Positions 23,301 to 34,291 of a DNA stretch of 64,000 nucleotides are shown one piece after another (position 1 is the first letter of the stretch; every line of letters begins with the position of its first letter). This DNA comes from Eucalyptus grandis (Eukaryota; Streptophyta; Magnoliopsida; Myrtales; Myrtaceae), in the NCBI RefSeq assembly GCF_016545825.1, contig NC_052619.1:37663682-37727681 (forward strand), read 5' to 3'. The notes under the pieces were generated by a model that did no database searches, was not told the origin of the DNA, and worked only from the letters and a program-made list of their open reading frames with translations. The position numbers and the translations under genes were made by a program.

Positions 23301-26291
23301 CTTTATCAAGTTTAGTACCCTGGTCCAGATATTCTGGCTGTAATGGTATTTAAGAAAGAGATGGTCTCTTGACCCCAGATAAAAGCATTATAAACTGGAG
23401 TGAAGATATTCTTCCCTGTTTTACCTGGAAGCTATTAGTAACAAGTCTATCACAATACTTAAAAGAGGTTATGAAGCAATCGAAAAACCTAATAACCTTA
23501 TGCCATATAACCCTTGTGTTTTAGTTCACTTCAGATTGCACATGTTTGAAACAGAAAATTGGCCATTTGCAGCTGGAATCTGAATAGCTGAATCAGAGAC
23601 ATGTGCATGTTGATGCAGACCCTTGATTGATTCTGGAGCAGGTCTTCAGATCTTTCTGGGGCAGGCTAAAACTAATCTGAATATCTGATTACAGCAGAAA
23701 CTTTGAAATGGTGCATATCCAGTCAGAAACCACTTTGTGATGATAGCTCTGGAAAATTGCTCACCAATATGCCTATTATCAAGCCATAAAATGGTTTGTG
23801 TTGTTTCTTATATAGGTTATACTGTGATTGTGAAAAAATCTTTTAATCTGCCCAAGTTTCAATTCCTCCAAGCATCAATCACCTACTTGAGCAAATAGAC
23901 TTACATATGTATCCTGCAATCTGGCTTTATCCACTCTTTTATTCTTCAGCTTCCCATTTTTTTCTTTCCGAGGACAATTTCTGTCCACATGTGATTCTGC
24001 TACCATGAGCATCTACCTTGACAGAAAAAAAAGGCTTTATGTATCTGTTCAAGCAATCAAAACACCTACCCTGGTAGGATAAAGATATTACTTCAGTAAT
24101 TAGCCAAATTTTACAGAACTGAATTCATGAGTTGTAGTCTGCCTGTGTACGAGCTATTGTGTCCAGTTAAAGATTCTGGCAATACTCTCTACTAAAGGGT
24201 TCCATTCTTCTTTAGAGAGTTCTGCTGGCACTTAAGGCACAATAAGGTACTTCACACGAAGCTTTCTGTTGAAGTATTATCCCACATTGCTTGCCTTAGG
24301 GTCCTAAATGCTCTTTATATTCATGTAGTCTCTCTCCACCTATTAGTTTAAGCTTTTGGGTTAGACTTTCTAACATCGTATCGGAGCCAGTGTTATCCCT
24401 TTTTCATGAGTTTGCATGATCAAAATTCCACGGGAATGTGTTTTTAAAATTTCATGTGCTGCTTGTAATCTGGCTTGCACATGAGAGAGGGTGCTGATGT
24501 ATTATCCCATATTGCTTGACGTAGGGTCTAAATGCTTTTTATATTCATGTGTTTCTCCTTCCACCTATTAACTTAAGCTTTTGGGTTGGACTTTACTTTC
24601 CAAGAGAAAAGTAACTGGTGTGACCATTAGGCTAATAGGACTAGGAAACCCACTAAAAACAACTTTCTTTTCTCTGGATTTAATTTAAGATATGACTTGC
24701 AATATGATTTGTGGACTCTATCGAACAAATCCAAGATCATCATTGGTCAAGATCATGGTCTTTTAGTGAGTCAATGTGAACTAGGTCTGTTTTAGCACAA
24801 TCACGATCACATATCTGTTCCATCTGTTTCCAACTTTAGTTTAGATTTAATCTTTCTTTGACTGTGTTTTGTATCCACATCTTAGCAGATGTAGGACTCA
24901 AATGTTCCATGATGTTCATGAGCCTAACCTTTGATAACTTGTCCTGTTTCTTCATTTCTAGGCTTGCGTCAGTAGTTTCTGACCTTTAGTTGTATATAGT
25001 TTCAGGTAGCTCTGCTGGTTCTAAGCCTGTAAATCTTGAATCCTTGACGATTCTCGGCCTGCAATTGACCATGCTTCCATTTACAAAGATGAGTTTCTTT
25101 ATGGATAAAAAAGAGGTCCAGAGGTCTGCGACTGCTTTGGCATATGTGGGGCATGTAAGTTCTTTCTTCTGGATCAACCTTATATTGGCACTTCTGTATG
25201 CGCGTGTGCCACATGTGAGTGGGTGGTGAAAGAGAGAGTTGGGGATCGGGAGAGTTTGATATGAGAAATATCTTTAAAAAGGAACTTCAGTCACACTTTT
25301 CCTTTGTGATTCAGTGTTTTTTGTTGAAAGCAGAATGCAGCTTATGCTGGAGAACTTTTGTTTGCTTTAAATGTTATTTGACTTTGATTTAACTGTTGCC
25401 TTTTTTCTAATTGCAGGCCGTTTCTCTCATAGCTTCCTACTTAAAACTTCCTTTGCGTTACCCTTTGCGTTTAGGTGGATCACATTCCTATATAATTGAT
25501 CATGCCCCTTCTGTAGAAACAATGCCAATTGATTCTTCATCAAGTACTACCCTACCTTCAAACATGAAACCCATAGAGTTTCCACTATTTTTAGAAGGTC
25601 AGGATACGACAAGAGCAGCTTATGCTGTATTCCTCTTGAACAAGGTATACTTAATTTGCTCTACCACTGGACTGCTTATCAGAAAAATTACTGTAAATGT
25701 AGCATATTTACCATATGGGGTTTTCTGCCATTTACTTGCAGCTGCAAAGCTTTTTGGCTTGCATCCTTACTGAAGATACTCTGAAGCTTGATTTCATGCA
25801 CTACGCCTTTAAAAATAATGGAGTGTGCTACTGCATCATTATATGTTGACTTTGTGGGTAGATGCTTGTTTTAAGATGGACTGCTATTTCATATCAGCAT
25901 TTGGACAACTATTTATCATAGCATGTTGTGCACTTTTAATCAAGTCCAAATCTGACAAACTTTCTTCTATGTTCATTATACAATCTAGGTGGCTCTCTAC
26001 ATCGATATTGCCTTGGTTCTTCAGTGTGCTTTGGCACACATTTTGCATTACACATACATGTGATTTGTCATGGACTTGTAGTGGCGTGCTAAAAGATTTG
26101 AGATCCAATTGTTGTTATACCTTTTTTCTCTTTGTTCTCCTGCATATTTCTTATATAATCTTCTTGTGCTGTAGGATCTAGAGCAGCTATTGAATTTCAT
26201 CGGTCTTAAGAGCTTAGGACCACGCTATGTATTAGCTAATCTGAAGGAGCTTCTCAGGACTATTTTGTCTGCAGATTTCATAGATACATGA
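20212..26291 (+). CDS. VPS38: VPS38/UVRAG homologue, PI3-kinase complex II subunit, six exons
   Basis: Plant VPS38 is the UVRAG-like subunit of the VPS34-VPS15-ATG6 phosphatidylinositol 3-kinase complex, acting at endosomes in vacuolar sorting and autophagy. Exons: 20212-20418, 20885-21091, 22106-22283, 25006-25154, 25417-25644, 26175-26291; GT-AG junctions and consistent phases give 361 residues, near the Arabidopsis size. An Ala-rich, Pro-containing N-terminus leads into a charged coiled coil (about residues 40-160, e.g. [16 protein letters not shown]), then the UVRAG/ATG14-type C-terminal domain ([31 protein letters not shown]). An in-frame TAG at 20203 supports the chosen start. Intron 3 (2.7 kb) holds a TRIM-like relic; intron 5 contains the left breakpoint of the large duplication (25685), so this complete gene is copy one and only its last exon recurs at 40061. 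Confidence 0.92.
24262..24605 (+). mobile_element. TRIM-like LTR relic in VPS38 intron 3
   Basis: Two direct repeats of about 120 bases (near 24268-24387 and 24488-24605) share TATTATCCCAYATTGCTTG, TTTATATTCATGT and TTAAGCTTTTGGGTT. The first ends TTCTAACA and is followed by TCGTATCGGAGCCA, resembling a primer-binding site. The short interior (~100 bases) fits a terminal-repeat retrotransposon in miniature. Boundaries are approximate. Confidence 0.5.
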
Positions 26292-27439
26292 TTACATCTT
26301 GTCTAGGTTCTCTGTAAATGGATCATGTGTGATCGAGGTGCATATTTTTGCTTGCACGCCTCACCTTACTGCTTTTTCCCTTTTTTTCTTTTTCTTACAA
26401 TTGATGAGCTACACCTTGCGGATTTAGTATGGTCTACTAATCTTGGAGCTTTTAGAGGATTGTATAGATTTCTGACAGTTAATTCTTTTGACCTTGAAAG
26501 GTTGGTATACGGAATTGTAACTTCAGCAAAAAATGGAAAAAGTCTTTTAGCCCAACGATTCACTTGTGCCAATGTAGATGCATTGTTATCTTATATTTAC
26601 TCGAGCAATATTTTGTTCATTGCAACTATTGCTATTGCTGTTACCATTTGTCATCGTTAAAAACGAGATCTGAATGTACATGACTTGGGGTTGTGAGAAA
26701 TCGACTTAACAATGAACTAGAACATGATATATACAATGACCACTTCTCTTCTGATGGGTAAGTGGACTTTTACTAGCTCGAACTTGGAAGTGCAGGAGAT
26801 ACCACTTCATGCTTTCCGGCTACAAGCTCATGTGGCGCACTTACCACAAAACCAGGCATGCCAATTCCTGCGCAGAGCTCTATGAATGTCTCAAGTGACT
26901 CTTCCATCAAAATTAGGATCATCTTCAATCCTAGTCTTGACAGTAGACTCAACACTGCATATACAAGCCCGTCTCGAGGTGACAAATTTTTCGCCTTCCG
27001 AACATGCTTCCAACTCTTTTCTATCCCTAGCTAAATCATAAGGACAAGCCACCATCACTAAATTACATATTACATTGGGCGAGGACAATTAAAACAGAGC
27101 TGAAAACCAATAAGCCAAAACCAGGGCAAAGTAACCCAGATTGATAATTTAATTTGGTGTTAGGTTTAAAATTCGTATTTACTAACTTATCGACATACAT
27201 ATACACACACACTCACGTATGAAAGTGTACTTTCGGGGGCCTAGAATATTATAGAAAAAATCGCGATCATCATCAATTGACTTTTAACTTATGCTTTCAA
27301 GAACATTACATAGATTACCCCATTATTTTGATGATTACCATGTTATCAGGTGATAATTCAGTTTACTGTCCTTAAATTGACAAGATTCAGTTCCTGAATA
27401 TTCACTCTCTACATCCTCATAATCATTTTTCGATCGCCT
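26292..27439. other. VPS38 3' flank, no recognised gene
   Basis: The first several hundred bases are probable 3' untranslated region. On the minus strand at 26773-27088 there are open frames (KELEACSEGEKFVTS, ETFIELCAGIGMPGF) that I do not recognise. The homologous stretch at 40664-40936 is a single longer frame, the difference being a one-base indel (GAGATACC here, GAGATTACC there). It may be a decayed exon or chance. Confidence 0.4.
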
Positions 27440-28060
27440 ACTCATGATCTTAATTACGTTACGTGGTTTAGTTCGATTTGTCAGCACTTACACCACGCAC
27501 GTTTTCCTCTTCATGGTTTCACATGATGTTTGTTCGATGGATCTCATGACTCTTTCCAGTGGTTGTCGAAAACTTTCCTTTTGGTCGACATTGGTAAACA
27601 CCATACGGCGCTATACTTTCCCCTTTTTAATGCAATTGTGAATTGACTCATCGACAACAGTTTCGAATATAACCAAACAAGAATCATGAATTATGATTTG
27701 CATCGTTTTATATCTCGGTTTGGCTTGAGGTTGGTCGAACATTTCATGTGAAAATCATCGGTATTGGTCGAGAATGCATTCCAAATAAAGACCGGACCGT
27801 CCGCTGAATGGATCACCCAAAAGCAAGCGTCAAAGAAGAGAGCAATGGACGAAGTGGGCACACTTGTTTTTAAATCTACTTTCTAATGGTCGTGAAGAAC
27901 GTAGATAACATATTATGCCTGTGGGTCAACGCGAATCGTCAACATCACTTTGATTAGATCAATGCCAGCAAATCCAAAAGTGCATTCGCTTTCTTATCGT
28001 CTCACAGGTTGATAAAACTCCGTAATCATTTCAGAATAAATTCAATGTACATTCGTTTTC
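27440..28060. repeat. Dispersed repeat, copy A1
   Basis: A ~450-600-base block (GTGGTTTAGTTCGATTTGTC ... GGTTGGTCGAACATTTC ... GGATCACCC) recurs in diverged form at 32640-33060 within the same unit, and both recur in unit 2 (41405, 50580). It has no long open frame and no family I can name. Confidence 0.6.
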
Positions 28061-30506
28061 TTATATTACGTAAATCACTTAGTTTCTTGCCTCTCCCCTC
28101 GGATTGCTCTCACCCAGGCCCAATTCGGCTTGCCCTCGCCAGGGCCAGGCACTAGCTAGTGGCTAGTCACCAGCAAAAGGAAGAAAAAGAAAGGAGAAGA
28201 GAAAAAAGAAAGAAAGAAAAAGAACATAATAAAAAAAAAAAAATTAAAAAAATTAAAAAATTATTAAAATGATACATGTCGACGCCAGCGGTGTTACATA
28301 AGTTAGCTAGTATCTACATTAGCAAAATTCAACTAAAATTAATTGGAATGACTAAATTGACACAAAATCATAAGGTTTAAGACTAAATTGGCACTAATTC
28401 AAAAGTTTCAAACAAAATTAGTATAATTAAAATGTTTAAAACTAATTTGACATCAAGTCAAAAGTTTTAGGACTAAATGTACACAATTAAAATGTTTATT
28501 TAAATGACAAATACAATATGTTTAAAAATCCCTTGCCATTTAATGACTAAAATATGTTTAAAACTTTTTGGACTTTCTTTTCTCTTGCCATTTAATGACT
28601 AAATCCCACCTTATTTGCATAAAAATACAACATTGCCCTTAACAATTCAAGGCTCACCTTATTTCCATCCCTTATTGGCTCCCGACACCTTATTATTACA
28701 TTGGATTGACTACATTAACCTTTGTGGTCCCACTTTTGATGTAAGATTATTTTTTACCTTTTTTCACCCCCTTATTATTGGCTCCTAATATCTTCTATCA
28801 CATTGAAATAACTATATTATCCATTACTATTCTCGCTCTTAATTTAATATTAATATTTCTCTTCTTTTTTTCAATTTTATTAAATAAAAAACTTACCCAC
28901 ATCACTTTCACACAACTTTTTTTTTCACCCTCACCGATTCATCCACACCTATTATATTTCAACTTTTTCCTTCATGTTTGTCTTCTTCAAAACTTATTCT
29001 CCACTATTATAACCAAAAAGTACTAATAATGTATTGGAGTAAAGAAATGTTAATTTTATCTGCAAATTGTTTACTCTATTTCCATAGATTATCATCATGA
29101 TAGTGAATTTTTCGACTTCAAATTTTGGTACTCAAAATTGAATATTGTGGTTTATGTTTGCATTATACACAATTTACTCAAAATATTATCCTCTTACTTG
29201 TATTTAAATTACTTTTTGAATAATTCTTTCCTAATATAGAAAAAGAAATATAAAAAATATTAACAAAATAGTTATTTTTGCCAGAAAATAATAAATAGAT
29301 AGCTATCCATCAAATAAATATTTTGAAAAAGAAGGGTACCAATTTTATTCCAAATTGAGAAAGAAAATGAAAAAACCAAAAAATAAAAAATAAAAGCAAG
29401 CTTTGCTCTTAAATCAATAGTAGACCCCACATTTAATATTAATAAATATTATTTGAGAGGGGTATGGGTAGTTTGTCTTAGTAAAATTGAAACAAATGAA
29501 AAAAAAAAAGGAAAGAAACAATGTTAAATTTAGAGTGAAGTTCGTAAGGGGTAGTATAATCAATTCAATATAAAATGGAGTGTGGAGAGCCAATAAGGAG
29601 TTGGAAATAGCGTGAACCTAATTCAATTGCAAAGTGATTGTCTAACTCCTTCTTTCTTCTATCTTTTTAGTGTATTCTTAAATATTCCTATTACGTTTTA
29701 CATGTCTTATGCAAAAGTATGTTGCTAATGATGAGGAAAAAAAGACAAATTCTTTGATACAATAAAAAAATTAAGTCTTTTTTTTTTTTTCATAATTGCT
29801 CTTATATTAATTTATCTATTCTTTATCTCTCTTAACTTTTTTTTTTTGTCAACTTTGTCTCTCTTATTTCAAAAGCTTACTTTCTTGGTCAATTTTTTTT
29901 TTTTAGTTTCAATAGTCTAAAATATATATCATGTCTCTTTACTAACTTTATTTAAAAATGTATCCCTTTCCTTACTGTTGGTGAGATATTTATGCACAGA
30001 TGTAAGATGTTATAGAAATATTTAGGAATACATTAAAAACATCATGTACAATTAATATCTTTTCATAAACACTTTATAAATAATATTAATTTTTGTTAAT
30101 TCAAAATAATGAGATTTCACTGGCATTTCAAAAATTATTTTATTTTATGCAATGTTATGATTTAATTAAATTTCATTTTTAAAGTTTCACGTTGAAGAAT
30201 GTAATTGTGATTTTAAATTGGAAAATCTTTTAAGAAGGGTTTTCTTTTTCTCCTTCAATTGATCATCCCACTATATGTATATGAATATGAGAGAAGATTG
30301 ATAAAAAGGGATTTGACTGTGGTATGTACAACAAAAGTGAAAATTTATAAACAAATGATTGCGTTAAGAAATTGTTTACGTCAAATCTTTTCTAAATTCT
30401 ACTTGACAATTTATCCACAAATCCACTCCACAACGTAGAAAAGTTTTAGGTTTCTTGAAAATTTCTGTTTTCGATAAAATTAACTTTTGTGGAAGTAAAA
30501 TCTAAC

Positions 30507-30566
<60 letters not shown>

Positions 30567-30737
30567 AATAATAGTGCCTATAACATACATGAGAATCTTG
30601 TCTTTTTGACAACCAGATCCTACATAGGGATAGATATACTAAATAAAAAAGGAAAGTAAATTAATTTAGGGTCATCAGTTTAATTGTAATTGAATAATTG
30701 AGGGAAATTCTATTTTCTTAGCAAAAAGCAAGTAAAC
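28061..30737. other. AT-rich intergenic DNA with degenerate repeats
   Basis: No gene. 28240-28520 carries a decayed plant repeat of iterated GACTAAATTGGCAC-like words. The rest is low-complexity AT-rich sequence that aligns with 42700-45070 in unit 2. Confidence 0.6.
30508..30570. repeat. (AAT)n microsatellite, unit 1 only
   Basis: A run of AAT triplets followed by A's. The matching place in unit 2 (about 44890) has only ACGATAAAAGAAAACA, so it expanded here or was lost there after the duplication. Confidence 0.85.
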
Positions 30738-30740
30738 TTA

Positions 30741-31653
30741 GGCTCCGTTCGTTTCACGGAAAATGAACTAGTCAAGAAAAATGTTTTCCTTTATTAGAAA
30801 AAATAACATTTAAAAGTGAGGAAAATGTCTTCCATTTTTGAAAGTGAAAACATTTTCCATAACTTCTTCCACCTTACTTCTTTTCACCAAATACATTTTC
30901 GTTTTTATTTTTATGCTTTATTTTTTTTTCTTTTTTTTTAAAAACCAAGTTTTTAATTTTCTTTTATTTTATTTTCTTTCATTTTCATCTTCTTCTTGGC
31001 ATTGGCAGGTCGCCGCCCAGGATGGCGGCCGCCGACAGCCACAAGCCAACTCAAGCCTTGCCCCAAGCTAGTGAGGCTCCGCCTCTTTGATCTAGCAAAG
31101 CTAAGCTTGCCTCGAGCTCGCCGAGAGGTTCATCGGGCTCTCCGGGCTGCGAGCTCGCCGGATTTGGTAGTGGAACTTGGGCTCTTAATCCAAGCAAGCC
31201 CGGCGAGCCCAAGCTTTGCCGCCAAATCTAGCAAGCTCGCGGCTCGCCCGGATCGGCCAAGCCTCGAGCTCATTTGGATCTAGCAACCACTTCTGGTCGG
31301 CCTCGGTCGGGCCCGGCCATCGTCAAGCATGCGGCGGCAAAGGAAGGAGGAGGAAGAAAAGGAGGAAAAGAAAAAGGAAAAAAGAAAAAGAAAAAATAAT
31401 AAATAATAAAATTTCGATTTTTAAAATACAAATAATTAAAAATTTATTTAAAAATATAAAAATAAAACTAAGTTTTTGGTCAATTAAAAATATTAAATTT
31501 AAATTTTTTATATTTTTCTCAAACAATTAAATTAACTAACGAATTGTGAAAAATATTTTTTATTTAAAGTTCAGGTTCTAGTCCAACACTGAAAAAATAG
31601 TCATTTTTTAAAAAAATGATTTCTTAAAAAATATTTTTCGAAAACGTGATGTT
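30741..31653. mobile_element. Harbinger-like element in unit 1, right end deleted
   Basis: Starts GGCTCCGTTCGTTTCAC after TTA (30738-30740), with the same AT-rich arms and GC-rich core as 45080-46064. The right terminus and about 30 bases of flank (GAAACGAATGAATCC to GTGAGGAA) are missing, joining element sequence to TGGAAATAACCCTATAAAA. Confidence 0.65.
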
Positions 31654-31689
31654 GGAAATAACCCTATAAAATATTTCGCACCTTGAAGC

Positions 31690-32090
31690 GAAATTAATCG
31701 AAGTCAGAATGTAAAAAAGTCCAAAGAGTAGCAACCAGACAACTTCCTTGCCCTCCTCGTTTCCGATTCCTCTCTCTCTCTCTCCCTAATCTAAGTCAGA
31801 ATGTGAAGTCCAAAAGTAGCAACCAGACAACTTCCGATTTCTCTCTTTCTCTCTCTCTCCTAATCAAAGTCAGAATGTAAAGTCCAAAAAGTAGCAACCA
31901 TCGACAAAAATGGTAATGCTGGCTTCTTCAACCTTTTTGCATTTGGCGTTTTCTGGCCAAGCACCAACTACGCCCCTCTTCTTTATCTTTTTTCTGCACG
32001 ACGACAATAATCTCGTGACGGGCTTTCTCACGTGATAAAAGCCACTCTTTCTCCCTCCCTATCCAACCGCAAAACTAACCCATCATCATA
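31690..32090. repeat. Degenerate copy of the PAP upstream region
   Basis: The sequence from ACCAGACAACTTCC through a CT tract, GCTTCTTC, GCATTTGGCGTTTTCTGGC and TATCCAACCGCA runs parallel to 33930-34210, the region just before the PAP start. It is an older, diverged duplicate 2.2 kb upstream without the gene. AAGTCAGAATGTAAAGTCC words are repeated three times in its left part. Confidence 0.7.
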
Positions 32091-32639
32091 ATGATTTTCG
32101 ACCCCCTAACTCATTATCTTAATTATTATTTGTATGTGTTTTTGGGTGTCGGGGGGATTACCCAACAAATCATAAGCCTATTGCATTTTACAAATTCAGT
32201 CATGAACCGTCTAATTTTGTTAATTGAGTTTTAAACATTTTTTATGTTTTGCCAATCAATTTCATCCAGCCAATTTTAATGAGAAATTACTATGTGGATG
32301 CTCGTCATTATACGTGGCATGATCGGTAGTGATGTTAATAATTTTTATTAATATTTTAATTTTTTTCTTATTAATTTATTCTTCTTTTTTTTTTGCTTAT
32401 GGTGATTGTGATTTCGCCAAACCAAACCAAAATGAACCTCTAAAAATAATAAATATTAAAATATTATTAAAAAATATCTACTTTAGTGCCGGTCATACCA
32501 TACAAGATAGCCAACATCCATGTTAGCAATTCTTTTGAAAAATTGGCCGAGATGGATTCATTTAACAAAACATAAAAATGTTAAGGATTTAACGAAATTA
32601 AAAGGTTTAGAACTGCATTGGTAAAAAGTTTAGAATTTT
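32091..32639. other. Decayed AT-rich repeat, no gene
   Basis: Contains phrases such as TTACTATGTGGATGCTCGT and AAATGTTAAGGATTTAACGAAA, typical of old plant DNA-transposon debris. Ends were not found. Confidence 0.4.
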
Positions 32640-33060
32640 TTGGACAATATTCCTCATTTGGGTGGTTTGGTTTGATTTGTCAAGGGCTTGTACAATGCTT
32701 ATTTTCCTCTTCATGATTTTGTATGATGTTTTTTTAAAAAAAAAAAATAGAATTTAATAATTCTTGTTAATTACGTATCAACTCATCGTGACCACCTTTG
32801 AACGGAACGAAACAAGAATGATCAAATTCGATTTGCATCGCATTATTTGTCGACCCGGCTTGAGGTGGATCGAACATTTCCGTGTGGAACTCATCCACGT
32901 CGGCCGAGAAATGCGTTCCAAATCGAGTCGTGGAATCCGTCGGAACGCATCACCCGGAAGACGGCGTCAAAGAAGTTGGCTAACCCAAACCAATACGATC
33001 AAATCCAAAAGTACATTCGCTTTCCAATCATTCCCTATATTACTTAAATCGCCAAGTTTT
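32640..33060. repeat. Dispersed repeat, copy A2
   Basis: Diverged match to 27440-27890 (GTTTGATTTGTC, AACAAGAATGATCAAATTCG, GGATCGAACATTTCC). Its central ~130 bases are replaced by an A/T run, while the unit 2 partner at 50580-51060 keeps them, so the deletion happened in unit 1 after the duplication. Confidence 0.6.
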
Positions 33061-33930
33061 CTATTTTCAATCCAAATCAAACGAATTTTGAATTGTATTT
33101 ATGGACTTATGCTGTCCATACCCGATTTATTGTATTGATAGATAAGTCTCGCACAACCTTAAATTAAAATGATACATTTAAAAGTCGATGCGAATGTGGG
33201 CGAGTCGTGACCAATGATGGCAATATCATGCTGCTGCTATGTCTGAGTGGACCCGCCTTCAATGGTATATAGGCTAGGGAGGAGATGTGGGTCCAAATGT
33301 CTTTAATTCCATGTTGCCCTGGACCTTAGCTTGCGTACTAGTAAATTTTTTTGTTTTTTTGTCAAAGTGCAAGTGGATCCGTCTCGTGCTATCTTAAACT
33401 TAGAACCACGTCTTGCTCTTATCTTCTAGAAAGCTTGAAGCATCGACCATTTGACAATCATAACATATTTGATTTCAAAATTTCGTACTCTAGAAAACCA
33501 TCTCGTTGTTTCTATTTCTAGATCTCTTTCTTTCTAGCCTTCTCTCCATTCTTCCATTTCTAAGGTTTCTTTGAATTTTATGGTAACAATGGATAATGAT
33601 GTTCTACCTAAATAACAAACACAAGTAATAAATAAGAGAATACTAAAAATTCAAATCATAGAATCTGTCGATTCTGACACAAGCTACTTATCCGATTGTA
33701 TAGAATCATTTTGCCATACCAAACTAATATCAATTCTATCCATTTCATGAAAAAAATTATAATAAATTAACCAACCAGCAAACTACTTGTTACATATAAC
33801 AATCTTATATTTGCATCCAATCATATAAATGTGTATCAACCGACTTAATCTTAATTTTAAAGTGCAGAAAAAATAGTTCACACGTTCGAAGCTGCGTTAA
33901 TCACAACGTGAAAGAATCCGAAACTAACTA
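33061..33930. other. PAP copy 1 distal upstream region
   Basis: No gene seen. Collinear with 51060-51352 plus 55173-55650 in unit 2, where a copia element interrupts it. It holds the empty site of that insertion near 33340 (GCGTACTAGTAAA). Confidence 0.6.
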
Positions 33931-33966
33931 CCAGACAACTTCCTCGTCCTCGTCTTCCTCGACTCC

Positions 33967-33970
<4 letters not shown>

Positions 33971-34011
<41 letters not shown>

Positions 34012-34218
34012 GCATCGAGCAAGTCAAACTCACGAGCTAGCGGCAATGGCGGTGACAGCTTCTTCGTCGACCTTTCGCATTTGGCGGCTTCTGGCGCAGT
34101 ACCCACCACGCCCGCTCCCCTGCTTTTTCCGCATGGCCGCGACGGCGAACGCGTGATGCGCTTTCACATGGGAAACCGCTAGCCTGTCCCTCCATATCCA
34201 ACCGCATACTTAATTAAA
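33971..34218 (+). promoter_or_regulatory. PAP copy 1 promoter region: CT tract and TTAATTAAA
   Basis: A pure (CT)n run (33973-34010), a small 36-codon frame (34046-34156, MAVTASSSTF) and TTAATTAAA at 34210-34218, 74 bases before the start codon. In copy 2 the same place reads TATTTAAA, a plausible TATA box, so copy 1 may have a weakened one. If transcription starts just after it, the small frame is upstream of the transcript. Confidence 0.4.
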
Positions 34219-34291
34219 CTCCTCGATGCTGCCACCGTCGTTGCCGTCGTCCGTCCGTCCGTCCGTCTCTCTCTCTCTCGACGCGCGAGAA

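Noticed and set aside
31800..32080. Ghost promoter as an additional PAP gene start
   Set aside because: No signal peptide exon or PAP motif follows; only the upstream part is recognisable.
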